From the NCBI GenBank assembly GCA_946480605.1, contig CAMLKW010000004.1:1-64000 (forward strand): a stretch of DNA of 64,000 nt, written 5' to 3'. The DNA is from an uncultured Roseateles sp. Its GTDB lineage: Bacteria > Pseudomonadota > Gammaproteobacteria > Burkholderiales > Burkholderiaceae. Below, in pieces: positions 1 through 8,521 of this stretch (within the stretch, counting starts at the first letter, position 1; every line of letters begins with the position of its first letter). A program made the position numbers and the translations under genes. Below the pieces are notes generated by a model, which was given only the letters and a program-made list of their open reading frames with translations, had not been told where the DNA came from and did not search any database.

Positions 1-3000
1 ACGCCAACATGGCCGGCACGTCCAAGCACGGCGGCGTCATCGCCATCGCCGGTGATGACCACATCGCCAAGAGCTCGACGGCCGCGCACCAGAGCGACCA
101 CGTGTTCAAGGCGGTCGGCTTCCCGACCTTCTTCCCGAGCAGCGTGCAGGACATCCTGGACATGGGCCTCCACGCGTTCGCGATGAGCCGCTTCTCCGGC
201 CTGTGGGCCGGCATGAAGACCATCCAGGAGATCGTCGAATCGTCGGCCTCGGTCAGCGTGGACCCGGACCGCGTCAGCATCATCCTGCCCGAGGACTTCG
301 TCGTGCCGTCGGGCGGCCTGCACATCCGCTGGCCCGACCCGCCACTCGAACAGGAGTCGCGGATGATGAATTTCAAGTGGTACGCCGCGCTGGCCTACGT
401 CCGCGCCAACCGGCTGAACTACAACGTCATCGAAGGCCCGAACGACCGCTTCGGCATCATCACCAGCGGCAAGGCCTTCAACGACACGCGCCAGGCGCTG
501 CACGACCTGGGTCTGGACGACGACACCTGCCGGCGCATCGGCATCCGCCTGCACAAGGTCAACGTCGTGTGGCCGCTGGAGGCGCAGGTGGCGCGCGAGT
601 TCGCCAAGGGGTTGCAGGAGATCCTCGTCGTCGAGGAGAAGCGCCAGATCATCGAGTACCAGGTCAAGGAGGAGCTATACAACTGGCGCTCCGACGTGCG
701 GCCCAACGTGCTGGGCAAGTTCGACGCCGGCGACGCCGAGGGCGGCGAGTGGAGCGTGCCCAACCCCAGCGACCACTGGCTGCTGCGCCCGCAGGCCGAC
801 CTGACGCCGGCCATCATTGCCCGCGCCATCGCCAAGCGCTTGAAGAAGCTGGGCGTGGACGCCGACATCCGCGCCAGGCTGGATGCGCGGCTGGCGGTCA
901 TCGACGCCAAGGAGGCCTCGCTGAAGGCCGAGGAGCAGACCGCCGGCGGCGCCGACCGCACGCCCTGGTTCTGCTCGGGCTGCCCGCACAACACCAGCAC
1001 CCGCGTGCCCGAGGGCTCGCGCGCCGTGGGCGGCATCGGCTGCCACTACATGGTGACCTGGATGCCCGGCCGCAACACGGCCACGTTCACGCAGATGGGC
1101 GGCGAGGGCGTGCCCTGGGTGGGCCAGGCGCCGTTCACCGACGAGAAGCACATCTTCAGCAACCTCGGCGACGGCACCTACTTCCACAGCGGCATCCTGG
1201 CGATCCGCCAGTCCATCGCCGCCGGCGTGAACATCACCTACAAGGTGCTCTACAACGACGCGGTCGCGATGACCGGCGGCCAGCAGGTCGGCGAGCGCCC
1301 CGAGGGCCACAGCGTCACGCAGATCATGAACAGCCTGATCAGCGAAGGCGTCGCCAAGCTGGTCATCGTCACCGACGAGCCGGAGAAGTACGACGGCAAG
1401 CCGCTCGCAGCCGGCGTGACCGTGCATCACCGCGACGAGCTCGACGCCCTCCAGCGCCAGTTCCGCGAGATCCCCGGCACCACGGTCATCATCTACGACC
1501 AGACCTGCGCCACCGAGAAGCGCCGCCGCCGCAAGCGCGGCACGATGGCGGACCCCGCCAAGCGCGTCGTCATCAACGAACTGGTGTGCGAAGGCTGCGG
1601 TGACTGCTCGGTGCAGAGCAACTGCCTGAGCGTGGAGCCGGTGGAAACCGAGTTCGGCCGCAAGCGCCGCATCAACCAGAGCACCTGCAACAAGGACTAC
1701 TCGTGCGTCAATGGCTTCTGCCCGAGCTTCGTCACCGTCGAAGGCGGCAAGCTCAAGAAGCCCAAGAAGGAAAAGAAGGGCGACCTGTCGGCGCTGCCCT
1801 CCATCCCTGAACCCGTGCTGCCGGTGGCCGAAACCGCCTGGGGCATCGTGGTCGGCGGCGTGGGCGGCACGGGCGTGATCACCATCGGCTCGCTGCTGGG
1901 CATGGCCGCGCACCTGGACGGCAAGGGCGTGATCACGCAGGACGCCGGGGGCCTGGCGCAAAAGGGCGGCGCCACCTGGAGCCACATCCAGATCGCCAAC
2001 CGGCCCGAGGCCATCTACACCACCAAGGTCGACACCGCCAAGGCCGACCTCGTGATCGGCTGCGACGCCATCGTGGCCGCGCACAAGTACACGCTGGCCG
2101 TGATGCAGCCGGGCCGCACCTTCGTGGCGCTGAACACGCACAGCACGCCCACGGCGTCGTTCGTGAACAACCCCGACTGGCAGTTCCCGGGCGCCAACTG
2201 CGACAGCGCCATCGCCACCGCCGTGGGCGCGGGCGGCGTGGGCAGCTTTGACGCCGAGCAGGTCGCCACGCAGCTCCTGGGCGACAGCATCTACACCAAC
2301 CCGCTGATGCTGGGCTACGCCTGGCAAAAGGGCCGCGTGCCGCTGACCTACGCATCGCTGATGCGCGCGATGGAGCTCAACGGCGTGCAGGTGGACAACA
2401 ACAAGGCTGCGTTCGAATGGGGCCGCCGCTGCGCGCACGACCTCGCTGCGGTCCAGGCCTTGTTCCAGGCGGCGCAGGTGATCCAGTTCGTCAAGAAGCC
2501 TTCGCTGGCCGAAATGGTGGCCAAGCGCGTCGAATTCCTCACCGGCTACCAGAACGCTGCGTACGCTGCCGAGTACCAGGCCTTTGTCGAGAAGGTGAAG
2601 GCGGCAGAGGCCAAGCTGGGGACCAGCACCAAGCTCTCCGAAGCCGTGGCCCGCTACCTGTTCAAGCTGATGGCCTACAAGGACGAGTACGAGGTGGCGC
2701 GCCTGCACACCGACGCCGCGTTCACGGCCAAGATCGCCGGCATGTTCGAGGGCGACTACAAGGTCGTGCACCACCTGGCACCGCCGCTGCTGGCCAAGAA
2801 GAACGCCAAGGGCGAGCTGGTCAAGCGTCCGTTCGGCGGCTGGGTGCGCCCGGCCTTCGCGGCCTTGGCCCGGCTGAAGGGCCTGCGCGGCACGGCCTTC
2901 GACGTCTTCGGTCACACCGAGGAGCGCAGGATGGAGCGCCGCTGGATCGCCGACTACCGCGCCGGCATAGCCAAGGCGCTGGCCGGCCTGACGGCGGAAT

Positions 3001-3122
3001 CTCTGCCCACTGCCGTCGAACTGGCCCGCGTGCCGGAGGACATCCGCGGCTACGGCCATGTGAAGGCGCGCCACGAACACGTGGCCCGGGCCCGGTGGGA
3101 GGCGCTGGTCGCCAAGCTTTGA
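1..3122 (+). CDS. Indolepyruvate ferredoxin oxidoreductase, fused alpha-gamma type (5' truncated by window edge)
   Basis: Oxidises aryl-pyruvates (indolepyruvate, phenylpyruvate) to acyl-CoA with transfer of electrons to ferredoxin; cytoplasmic. The frame is open to base 1, and the first ATG at position 9 lies inside a conserved region (MAGTSKHGGVIAIAGDDH), so about 130 N-terminal residues lie outside the window. Visible parts in order: thiamine-pyrophosphate enzyme domains, with a conserved stretch near nt 970-1060 (WFCSGCPHN); a cysteine-rich segment near nt 1581-1720 (CEGCGDC plus further Cys) likely binding an FeS cluster; then the gamma domain beginning at GVGGTGV near nt 1856. The fused form of about 1150-1200 residues is common in proteobacteria. 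Substrate specificity cannot be read from sequence. Confidence 0.93.
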   Translation, partial: ANMAGTSKHGGVIAIAGDDHIAKSSTAAHQSDHVFKAVGFPTFFPSSVQDILDMGLHAFAMSRFSGLWAGMKTIQEIVESSASVSVDPDRVSIILPEDFVVPSGGLHIRWPDPPLEQESRMMNFKWYAALAYVRANRLNYNVIEGPNDRFGIITSGKAFNDTRQALHDLGLDDDTCRRIGIRLHKVNVVWPLEAQVAREFAKGLQEILVVEEKRQIIEYQVKEELYNWRSDVRPNVLGKFDAGDAEGGEWSVPNPSDHWLLRPQADLTPAIIARAIAKRLKKLGVDADIRARLDARLAVIDAKEASLKAEEQTAGGADRTPWFCSGCPHNTSTRVPEGSRAVGGIGCHYMVTWMPGRNTATFTQMGGEGVPWVGQAPFTDEKHIFSNLGDGTYFHSGILAIRQSIAAGVNITYKVLYNDAVAMTGGQQVGERPEGHSVTQIMNSLISEGVAKLVIVTDEPEKYDGKPLAAGVTVHHRDELDALQRQFREIPGTTVIIYDQTCATEKRRRRKRGTMADPAKRVVINELVCEGCGDCSVQSNCLSVEPVETEFGRKRRINQSTCNKDYSCVNGFCPSFVTVEGGKLKKPKKEKKGDLSALPSIPEPVLPVAETAWGIVVGGVGGTGVITIGSLLGMAAHLDGKGVITQDAGGLAQKGGATWSHIQIANRPEAIYTTKVDTAKADLVIGCDAIVAAHKYTLAVMQPGRTFVALNTHSTPTASFVNNPDWQFPGANCDSAIATAVGAGGVGSFDAEQVATQLLGDSIYTNPLMLGYAWQKGRVPLTYASLMRAMELNGVQVDNNKAAFEWGRRCAHDLAAVQALFQAAQVIQFVKKPSLAEMVAKRVEFLTGYQNAAYAAEYQAFVEKVKAAEAKLGTSTKLSEAVARYLFKLMAYKDEYEVARLHTDAAFTAKIAGMFEGDYKVVHHLAPPLLAKKNAKGELVKRPFGGWVRPAFAALARLKGLRGTAFDVFGHTEERRMERRWIADYRAGIAKALAGLTAESLPTAVELARVPEDIRGYGHVKARHEHVARARWEALVAKL

Positions 3123-3162
3123 GCGCATGGCCGACTGGTGAGGTGCGCGCACCTCGCCTACA

Positions 3163-3945
3163 GTGCTGGCCATGCGCCGCCGCCTCACCCTGCAACTCGG
3201 CTGGCTGCCTGGGTGGCTTGCGGCATCCCCGGCCGAGCCGCTGGTGCTGCGTTCGGCCGCGCAGGCCGGCTTCCCACACAAGTACAACCCGGGCGGCTCG
3301 GGGCCGCAGGGCTTCTGCATCGACTACATCCAGGCGCTCAGGCGCGTCGATGCCGGTCTGGATTTCACGGGCCTGCAGCAGATGCTGCCGACGCTGCGCA
3401 TCGAGCAGGACCTGGCGGCCGGCCGCATCGACGTGTTCTTCGCGATGCTGAAGACGCCCGAACGCGAAGCGCTGTACCGCTTCGTCGACAGCCCGCGGCT
3501 GTACGCCATCCACCACCAGATCGCGGTGCTTGTCTCGGACACCCAGGCCGAGCAGGTGCGCGGCTTTGCCGACCTGCGCGCGCTGCGCGGCGACGGGCGC
3601 GTCCTCACCACCAAGGGCAGCGGCTATGCCGACTTCCTGCGCGACCAGGCCGGCTTGGACGTCGATGACGGCGCGACCAGCCTGGAGCAAAACCTGCGCA
3701 AGCTGCTGAGCGGCCGCGCGCGCTTTCTGTACGACTCGGAGTCGCTGCTGCAGCGCACGATCCAGTCCCTGGACCTGCAGGCGCAGGTGCGCATCCTTCC
3801 GACCGTCTTCCGCCGCCAGGACCTGCTGCTGGCCCACACGCCCGGGCTGCCGGCCGAGCGGCTGGCCCGTGTCGTCGCCGCGATGCAGGTGCTGGAGGCC
3901 AGCGGCGGGGCGGCTCGGCTGAGGGGGGCTTATGGGCTGCGCTGA
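3163..3945 (+). CDS. Periplasmic substrate-binding protein, bacterial family 3 type (orphan)
   Basis: Predicted secreted solute-binding protein of the amino-acid-binding class (SBP_bac_3-like). The protein opens with a short basic then hydrophobic leader (RRRLTLQLGWLPGWLA). It contains the stretch LKTPEREALYRFVDSP, typical of this family just before the hinge. A GTG at 3163 opens the frame; the ATG at 3172 is an equally good start and places the Arg-rich n-region first. No ABC permease or ATPase gene is nearby, so it may be an orphan receptor-like protein and not part of a complete importer. It overlaps the next reading frame by up to 14 bp and is followed by a second protein of the same class. 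Confidence 0.8.
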   Translation: MLAMRRRLTLQLGWLPGWLAASPAEPLVLRSAAQAGFPHKYNPGGSGPQGFCIDYIQALRRVDAGLDFTGLQQMLPTLRIEQDLAAGRIDVFFAMLKTPEREALYRFVDSPRLYAIHHQIAVLVSDTQAEQVRGFADLRALRGDGRVLTTKGSGYADFLRDQAGLDVDDGATSLEQNLRKLLSGRARFLYDSESLLQRTIQSLDLQAQVRILPTVFRRQDLLLAHTPGLPAERLARVVAAMQVLEASGGAARLRGAYGLR

Positions 3946-3967
3946 TCGACACGCCGGAGTTGCATCC

Positions 3968-4771
3968 GTGCCGCACCATTCGTTGCTCATCGTGCTGGGC
4001 CTGGCCATGGCGCTGGTGGCCGGTGCCGCCGCAGCCGACAAGCCCCTGCGCGGCTGCGCCCATCCGGCGGCCCAGCCCATGAGCTGGGAGCACCAGGGGC
4101 GGCTGCACGGCGTCTGCGTCGAGGCGGCGAAGCGCGCGTTCGCGGCGGCGGGCTGGACGCTGCAGGTCGACGACGTGGGTCCCTGGGCGCGCTGCCAGGC
4201 GCTGGTCGAGCGAGGCCAGGTCGATGCCATGGTCTGCGCCTTCGACACCCCCGCGCGGCGCGCGTTCGCCGTCGTGGTTGAACCGGCCCTGGCCCGCAAC
4301 GAGGCGGCGCTGTTCGTGCGCCGCGACAGCCCGCTGCGCTTCGAGCGCTGGGCCGATCTGGACGGGCTGCGCATCGGCGTGGGCCACGGGGTCAGCCTGG
4401 GGGTGGAGGTGGACCGCCAGCTGGCCCGCCACGCACTGGTGGACAACGCGCTCAGCGAGGCGATGAACCTGCGCAAGCTGCTGGCCGGGCGGCTGGACGC
4501 GGTGGCCACGGCGCGCGAGGCGGGCGAGCAGATGCTGCGGACGCAGGGCTGCGAGCAGCAGGTGCGGGTGCTGCCGCGCACGCTGGGTGGCGCGCCGCTG
4601 TACCTGCAGATCTCGCGTCGCTCGCCCGCGGCCGCGGCCCTGCCCGGGGTGCGCGCCTACCTGCAGCGGCCGGAGTACGCCGCCGAGTTGCAGCAGCTGC
4701 ATGACCAGCAGGCCGAGCTGTACCGCAGCCACAAGCCGCCGCCGCTGCCGCAGACGTCCTGCGCGCCCTGA
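3968..4771 (+). CDS. Periplasmic substrate-binding protein, bacterial family 3 type (second orphan)
   Basis: Second solute-binding protein in tandem. The open frame begins at 3932, but the GTG at 3968 is the better start because a clean signal peptide follows at once (HHSLLIVLGLAMALVAGAAAA) and it avoids overlap with the upstream gene. The mature part has the class hallmarks: an early acidic/aromatic ligand pocket region, a variant of the TPERE-like motif (DTPARRAFA), and the second-lobe start FVRRDSPLRFERWADLDGLRIG. Three Cys in the mature part could pair in disulfides. No transport partner is encoded nearby. Ligand unknown. Confidence 0.75.
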   Translation: MPHHSLLIVLGLAMALVAGAAAADKPLRGCAHPAAQPMSWEHQGRLHGVCVEAAKRAFAAAGWTLQVDDVGPWARCQALVERGQVDAMVCAFDTPARRAFAVVVEPALARNEAALFVRRDSPLRFERWADLDGLRIGVGHGVSLGVEVDRQLARHALVDNALSEAMNLRKLLAGRLDAVATAREAGEQMLRTQGCEQQVRVLPRTLGGAPLYLQISRRSPAAAALPGVRAYLQRPEYAAELQQLHDQQAELYRSHKPPPLPQTSCAP

Positions 4772-4842
4772 GCGGCGCGAAAGCCAGGCTTCACCAGTCG
4801 AGAGCCGAGGTGCCGGGGCCTGCGCCTAGACTGGGCCGCGCC

Positions 4843-5760
4843 ATGACGCCAGCCGCCTCCTCCCGCCCCACCACGTCCGACCGCCGCTGGACGGGCCTGC
4901 TGCTGGCGCTGCTGGGGGCCATCGGCTTCTCCGGCAAGGCCATCATCGTCAAGCTGGCCTACCGCCACGGCGTGGACGCGGTGACGCTGCTGATGTGGCG
5001 CATGCTGCTGGCCCTGCCCTTCTTCCTCGCCATGGCCTGGTGGGCCGGTCGCGGCAAACCGGCCCTGACGCGGCAGGACTGGCGCGACATCGGCGTGCTG
5101 GGCTTCACGGGCTATTACCTCGCGAGCTATCTGGACTTCGCCGGCCTGGCCTACATCTCGGCCAGCCTGGAGCGGCTCATCCTGTATCTCAACCCGACGC
5201 TGGTGCTGCTGATCTCGGTGCTGTGGTTCAAGCACCGGCTGCAGCCGCGGCAGGTCGTGGCGATGGCCGTCAGCTATGCGGGCGTGGTGGCGGTGTTCGC
5301 GCACGAGCTGAGCTTCGAGGGTGCGCACACGGCCCTCGGCGCGGCGCTGGTGTTCGCCAGCGCGGTCAGCTATGCGGTCTACCTGTCGCTGAGTGGCAAG
5401 GTGGTGCAGCGGCTGGGTTCGCTGCGGCTCGCGGGCCTGGCCAGCGTGGTGGCCTGCGCGCTGTGCATCGTGCAGTTCCTGCTGCTGAGGCCGCTGTCCG
5501 ACTTTGCCGTGCCGGAGCCGGTGCTGTGGCTGTCGCTGCTGAACGCGACGGCCTGCACGGTGGCGCCGGTGCTGATGGTGATGCTGGCCATCGCGCGCAT
5601 CGGCGCGCCGCTGGCCTCGCAGGTGGGCATGGTGGGTCCGATGAGCACGCTGATCATGGGCGTGGTCATCCTGGGCGAGCCGATGAACGCGTGGATCGCC
5701 GTCGGCACGGTGCTGGTGCTGGGCGGCGTCTTCCTGGTCAGCCGCCCCCGTCAACCATAG
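4843..5760 (+). CDS. DMT-superfamily (EamA) transporter
   Basis: Inner-membrane transporter with ten predicted hydrophobic segments arranged as two EamA repeats, about 305 residues, the usual family length. Members export amino acids and other small metabolites, but the substrate here is not evident. The frame is open from a GTG at 4810; the ATG at 4843 is preferred because the residues before it are not conserved-looking and the charged N-tail (RPTTSDRRW) followed by helix 1 then fits the family. Its last 10 bp overlap the 3' end of the convergent dctM gene. Confidence 0.88.
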   Translation: MTPAASSRPTTSDRRWTGLLLALLGAIGFSGKAIIVKLAYRHGVDAVTLLMWRMLLALPFFLAMAWWAGRGKPALTRQDWRDIGVLGFTGYYLASYLDFAGLAYISASLERLILYLNPTLVLLISVLWFKHRLQPRQVVAMAVSYAGVVAVFAHELSFEGAHTALGAALVFASAVSYAVYLSLSGKVVQRLGSLRLAGLASVVACALCIVQFLLLRPLSDFAVPEPVLWLSLLNATACTVAPVLMVMLAIARIGAPLASQVGMVGPMSTLIMGVVILGEPMNAWIAVGTVLVLGGVFLVSRPRQP

Positions 5761-7886
5761 AGCACCTTGGGCAGCCACAGGCCGATCTCGGGCCACAGGT
5801 AGAGCAGCACGATGGCGATGACCTGGATGGCCATGAAGGGCAGCATGCCGGCGAAGATCTGGTTCAGCGTCACGTGCGGCGGGGCCACGCCCTTCAGGTA
5901 GAACGCCGCCATCGCCACCGGCGGGCTCAGGAAGGCGGTCTGCAGGTTCAGCGCGACAAGCAGGCCGAAGAACAGCGGGTCCACGCCGAAGTGGTCCAGC
6001 AGCGGGATGAAGATGGGCATGAAGATCACGATGATCTCGGTCCACTCCAGCGGCCAGCCGAGGATGAAGATGATGAGCTGGCTCAGCACCAGGAACTCGA
6101 CCTTGCTGAGCTGCATGCCCAGCACCCATTGCTCGACCAGCTCCTGCCCGCCCAGCAGCGCGAAGGCGGCCGAAAAGATGGCCGAGCCGACGAACAGCCA
6201 GCAGACCATGGCGCTGGTCTTGGCGGTCAGCAGCACCGACTCCTTGACCTCGGTCTGCAGCCGCGCCTGGCGGTAGGCCATCAGCGCCCACAGCAGCACG
6301 CCGCCGGCCGCGACGGCGCCCAGCACGGGGCTGACGGGACCGGCCAGCCCCTCCTTGTGAGCGACGAACCAGGCCAGGCAGCCCAGCAGGGGCAGCCACA
6401 GCAGCAGCCAGACCAGGAAGACCGGCCGGCGCTGGCCCGGCGCCCGCTTGTTGATGACGGAGTAGATGGCCGCCAGCACATAACCGCCGAAGGCGCCGAC
6501 GGCCGCCGCTTCGGTGGGCGTGGCCAGGCCGAACACGATGGAGCCCAGCACCGCGAGGATCATGACCAGCAGCGGGAAGAAGCTGGTCAGCAGCAGCTTG
6601 AAGATCTCCAGGCGCTGGAAGTTCAGCACGGCGTAGAAGCCGGCCAGCACCGCGGCGGTGACGGCCCAGCCTATCCAGCCGCGGCCGGCGTCGGGAGCCG
6701 CGGGCGCCGACGCGGCCGGCGCGACCGCCGAAGCGGGTTCGGCAACGCTGGCGGCGCTGTCTGTTGCAGGCGGTGCGGCCAGTGTGTCGGGTTCGCTGGA
6801 CGCCTCGGCAGGCGGTTCGGCGAGCGCATCGGCATCTGCCGGCGGCTCGGCCAGGCCGCCCGTGTCGGCTGGCGGCTCCGCCAGGCCGCCTTCGCTGGGC
6901 GAAGGTGTTTCGCTGCCTATGGCCTGCATGGTCTCGGCCGGTGCCTGCGCCGGCAGCGGGTTGTGCGCATGCAGCCAGGCCACGCCGGCGATGAACAGCA
7001 CCAGCGCCACCGGCAACAGCGCCACGCCCAGCTGGCGCAGCACGGGGCCTTTGCTCGGCTCGCGGCCCAGTGCGCCCAGCAGTGCCGGCAGCGCCGCGCG
7101 CGAGCGGCCACCGCTGAGCCGCTCGGCCAGCGGCGGCAGCGGCACGAAGCGGGCCTCGGCCGACAGCGGCGGCATCAGCGCCGGCTTCAGCTTGGCCAGC
7201 AACACCACGTAGAGCACGTACAGCGCGGCCAGCATCAGGCCGGGGAAGAAGGCGCCGGCATACAGCTGCACGACCGACACGCCGGCCGTCGCGCCGTAGA
7301 CGATGAGCATGACCGAGGGCGGGATCAGGATGCCCAGGCAGCCGCCGGCCGTGATGGCGCCGGCCGACATGCGCACGTCGTAGCCGCCCTTGAGCATCTG
7401 CGGCAGCGCCAGCAGGCCCATCAGCGTGACGACCGCGCCGACGATGCCGGTGGCCGTGGCGAACACGGCGCAGGTGAAGATGGTGGCCACCGCCAGCGAC
7501 CCCGGCACGCGCGCCATGGCCAGGTGCAGGCTCTTGAACAGCTTCTCGATCAGGTTGGCCCGCTCGACGAGGTAGCCCATGAAGACGAACAGCGGGATGG
7601 AGATGAGCACGTCGTTGCCCATCACCTTGAAGGCGCTCTGCACCATCAGCGTCAGCGTCTTGCCGGTGTCGAAGTCGTAGGCCAGCCAGGTGAACAGCAT
7701 GCCCATGCCCATCAGCGTGAACGCCGTCGGGAAGCCCAGCATGATGGCCACGACGACCAGCGCCAGCATCATCAGCCCGAGGTGGCCGCGGGTCACCTGC
7801 TCGGCGCTGAGCAGCACGAAGGCCGTGCCGGCAATGATGATCGCCATCAGCACGAAGCCGAACCAGAGTTCCTTGCGCAGCTTCAT
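5751..7886 (-). CDS. dctM: TRAP transporter large permease DctM, with long Ala/Pro-rich insertion
   Basis: Large membrane subunit of a tripartite ATP-independent periplasmic transporter; imports an organic acid using an ion gradient. The family core is clear: residues 40-230 carry the first set of helices with GILIPPS near 185-191, and residues 430-710 the remainder, with FGLATPTEAAAVGAF near 452-466 and FLSPPVA near 652-658. At 711 residues it is much longer than the usual 430 or so. The excess is mainly residues 300-420, a low-complexity Ala/Pro/Glu segment with three LAEPPA repeats flanked by extra hydrophobic segments, and a second expansion near 480-550. Last gene of dctPQM; its start overlaps the end of dctQ by 4 bp. 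Confidence 0.93.
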   Translation of the reverse strand: MKLRKELWFGFVLMAIIIAGTAFVLLSAEQVTRGHLGLMMLALVVVAIMLGFPTAFTLMGMGMLFTWLAYDFDTGKTLTLMVQSAFKVMGNDVLISIPLFVFMGYLVERANLIEKLFKSLHLAMARVPGSLAVATIFTCAVFATATGIVGAVVTLMGLLALPQMLKGGYDVRMSAGAITAGGCLGILIPPSVMLIVYGATAGVSVVQLYAGAFFPGLMLAALYVLYVVLLAKLKPALMPPLSAEARFVPLPPLAERLSGGRSRAALPALLGALGREPSKGPVLRQLGVALLPVALVLFIAGVAWLHAHNPLPAQAPAETMQAIGSETPSPSEGGLAEPPADTGGLAEPPADADALAEPPAEASSEPDTLAAPPATDSAASVAEPASAVAPAASAPAAPDAGRGWIGWAVTAAVLAGFYAVLNFQRLEIFKLLLTSFFPLLVMILAVLGSIVFGLATPTEAAAVGAFGGYVLAAIYSVINKRAPGQRRPVFLVWLLLWLPLLGCLAWFVAHKEGLAGPVSPVLGAVAAGGVLLWALMAYRQARLQTEVKESVLLTAKTSAMVCWLFVGSAIFSAAFALLGGQELVEQWVLGMQLSKVEFLVLSQLIIFILGWPLEWTEIIVIFMPIFIPLLDHFGVDPLFFGLLVALNLQTAFLSPPVAMAAFYLKGVAPPHVTLNQIFAGMLPFMAIQVIAIVLLYLWPEIGLWLPKVLYG
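6804..6887 (-). repeat. In-frame LAEPPA repeats within dctM
   Basis: Three near-identical short units, each encoding LAEPPA followed by one or two acidic/small residues, lie in tandem at residues 334-361 of DctM, with a fourth degenerate unit (LAAPPA) at 369-374. They sit inside a segment rich in Ala, Pro and Glu between predicted membrane segments. Visible directly in the translated sequence. Such in-frame repeats can expand and contract by slippage. Confidence 0.8.
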
Positions 7887-8467
7887 CGTGCGGCTCCCGC
7901 TTCATCGGCGTGGACCATCTGCTTGAGCTTGTCGACGTCCACTTCCTCCACGTCCTGTTCGCGGCTGGGCCACTCGCCCACCTGCAGGCATTGCAAGCAG
8001 CGCACGATCTCCACCAGGCCCTGAAGCAGCAGCAGCAGGCCGGCCACCGGGATGACCGCCTTGAAGGGATAGATGGGCAGCGGTGTGGCGCTGAAGGTGG
8101 ACTCGCGGATGGCGAGCGCGTCCTGGAAGAAGGTCCAGCCGGCCCAGGTCAGCGCGACGATGCCGGGCAGGAAGAACAGCACGTACAGCGCCAGGTCGAT
8201 GGCGGCCTGCGTGCGCGGCTGGAAGAAGCCGTACAGCACGTCGCCGCGCACATGACCACTCTTGGCCAGCGTGTAGGCGCCGGCCATCATGAACAGCGTG
8301 CCGTAGCCCATCAGCTGGGCATCCAGGTTCCAGTCGTGCGGCGCGTTCAGGATGTAGCGTGAGAACACCTCCCAGCTGATCAGTGCGGTCAGCGCCACGA
8401 TCAGCCAGGCGAAGGCCTGGCCTATCCAGGTGGACAGACGGTCCACCGCAAGCAGCAGTTTCTTCAT
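7883..8467 (-). CDS. dctQ: TRAP transporter small permease DctQ
   Basis: Small membrane subunit of the TRAP transporter, 194 residues with four predicted helices. The first segment (WIGQAFAWLIVALTALISWE) and the conserved RYILNAPHDW region match the DctQ family. It pairs with DctM in the inner membrane and docks the DctP binding protein. Its 3' end overlaps dctM by ATGA, so translation is probably coupled. A 55-bp gap with a stable hairpin separates it from dctP. The C-terminal 40 or so residues (SREQDVEEVDVDKLKQMVHA) are acidic and probably cytoplasmic. Confidence 0.92.
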   Translation of the reverse strand: MKKLLLAVDRLSTWIGQAFAWLIVALTALISWEVFSRYILNAPHDWNLDAQLMGYGTLFMMAGAYTLAKSGHVRGDVLYGFFQPRTQAAIDLALYVLFFLPGIVALTWAGWTFFQDALAIRESTFSATPLPIYPFKAVIPVAGLLLLLQGLVEIVRCLQCLQVGEWPSREQDVEEVDVDKLKQMVHADEAGAAR

Positions 8468-8487
8468 GGCAGCAGGCAGAAGAAGAA

Positions 8488-8506
8488 AGGGGGCGCGAGG
8501 CCCCCT
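8488..8506 (-). promoter_or_regulatory. Intercistronic hairpin between dctP and dctQ
   Basis: A perfect 7-bp GC stem (AGGGGGC / GCCCCCT) with a 5-nt loop lies between dctP and dctQ; in the transcript direction it is followed by a pyrimidine-rich run (TTCTTCTT). It could act as a weak attenuator or an mRNA 3'-end stabiliser that raises dctP over dctQM, as is often seen for binding-protein genes. The role is inference; the stem is seen. Confidence 0.55.
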
Positions 8507-8521
8507 GGTTTTGTTGCCGGA

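Noticed and set aside
675..3320. 881-residue open frame antisense to the indolepyruvate oxidoreductase
   Set aside because: High-GC shadow: Gly/Ala/Arg/His-rich composition, no family motif, while the sense frame has clear domains.
6804..6887. Short direct repeats as a possible CRISPR
   Set aside because: The repeats are tandem without spacers, in frame and code for LAEPPA; no cas genes.
4657..8024. Open frames over 1000 residues on both strands over the DMT and TRAP genes
   Set aside because: Low-complexity Arg/Gln/Ala/Gly composition and conflict with well-supported dctQM and EamA genes.
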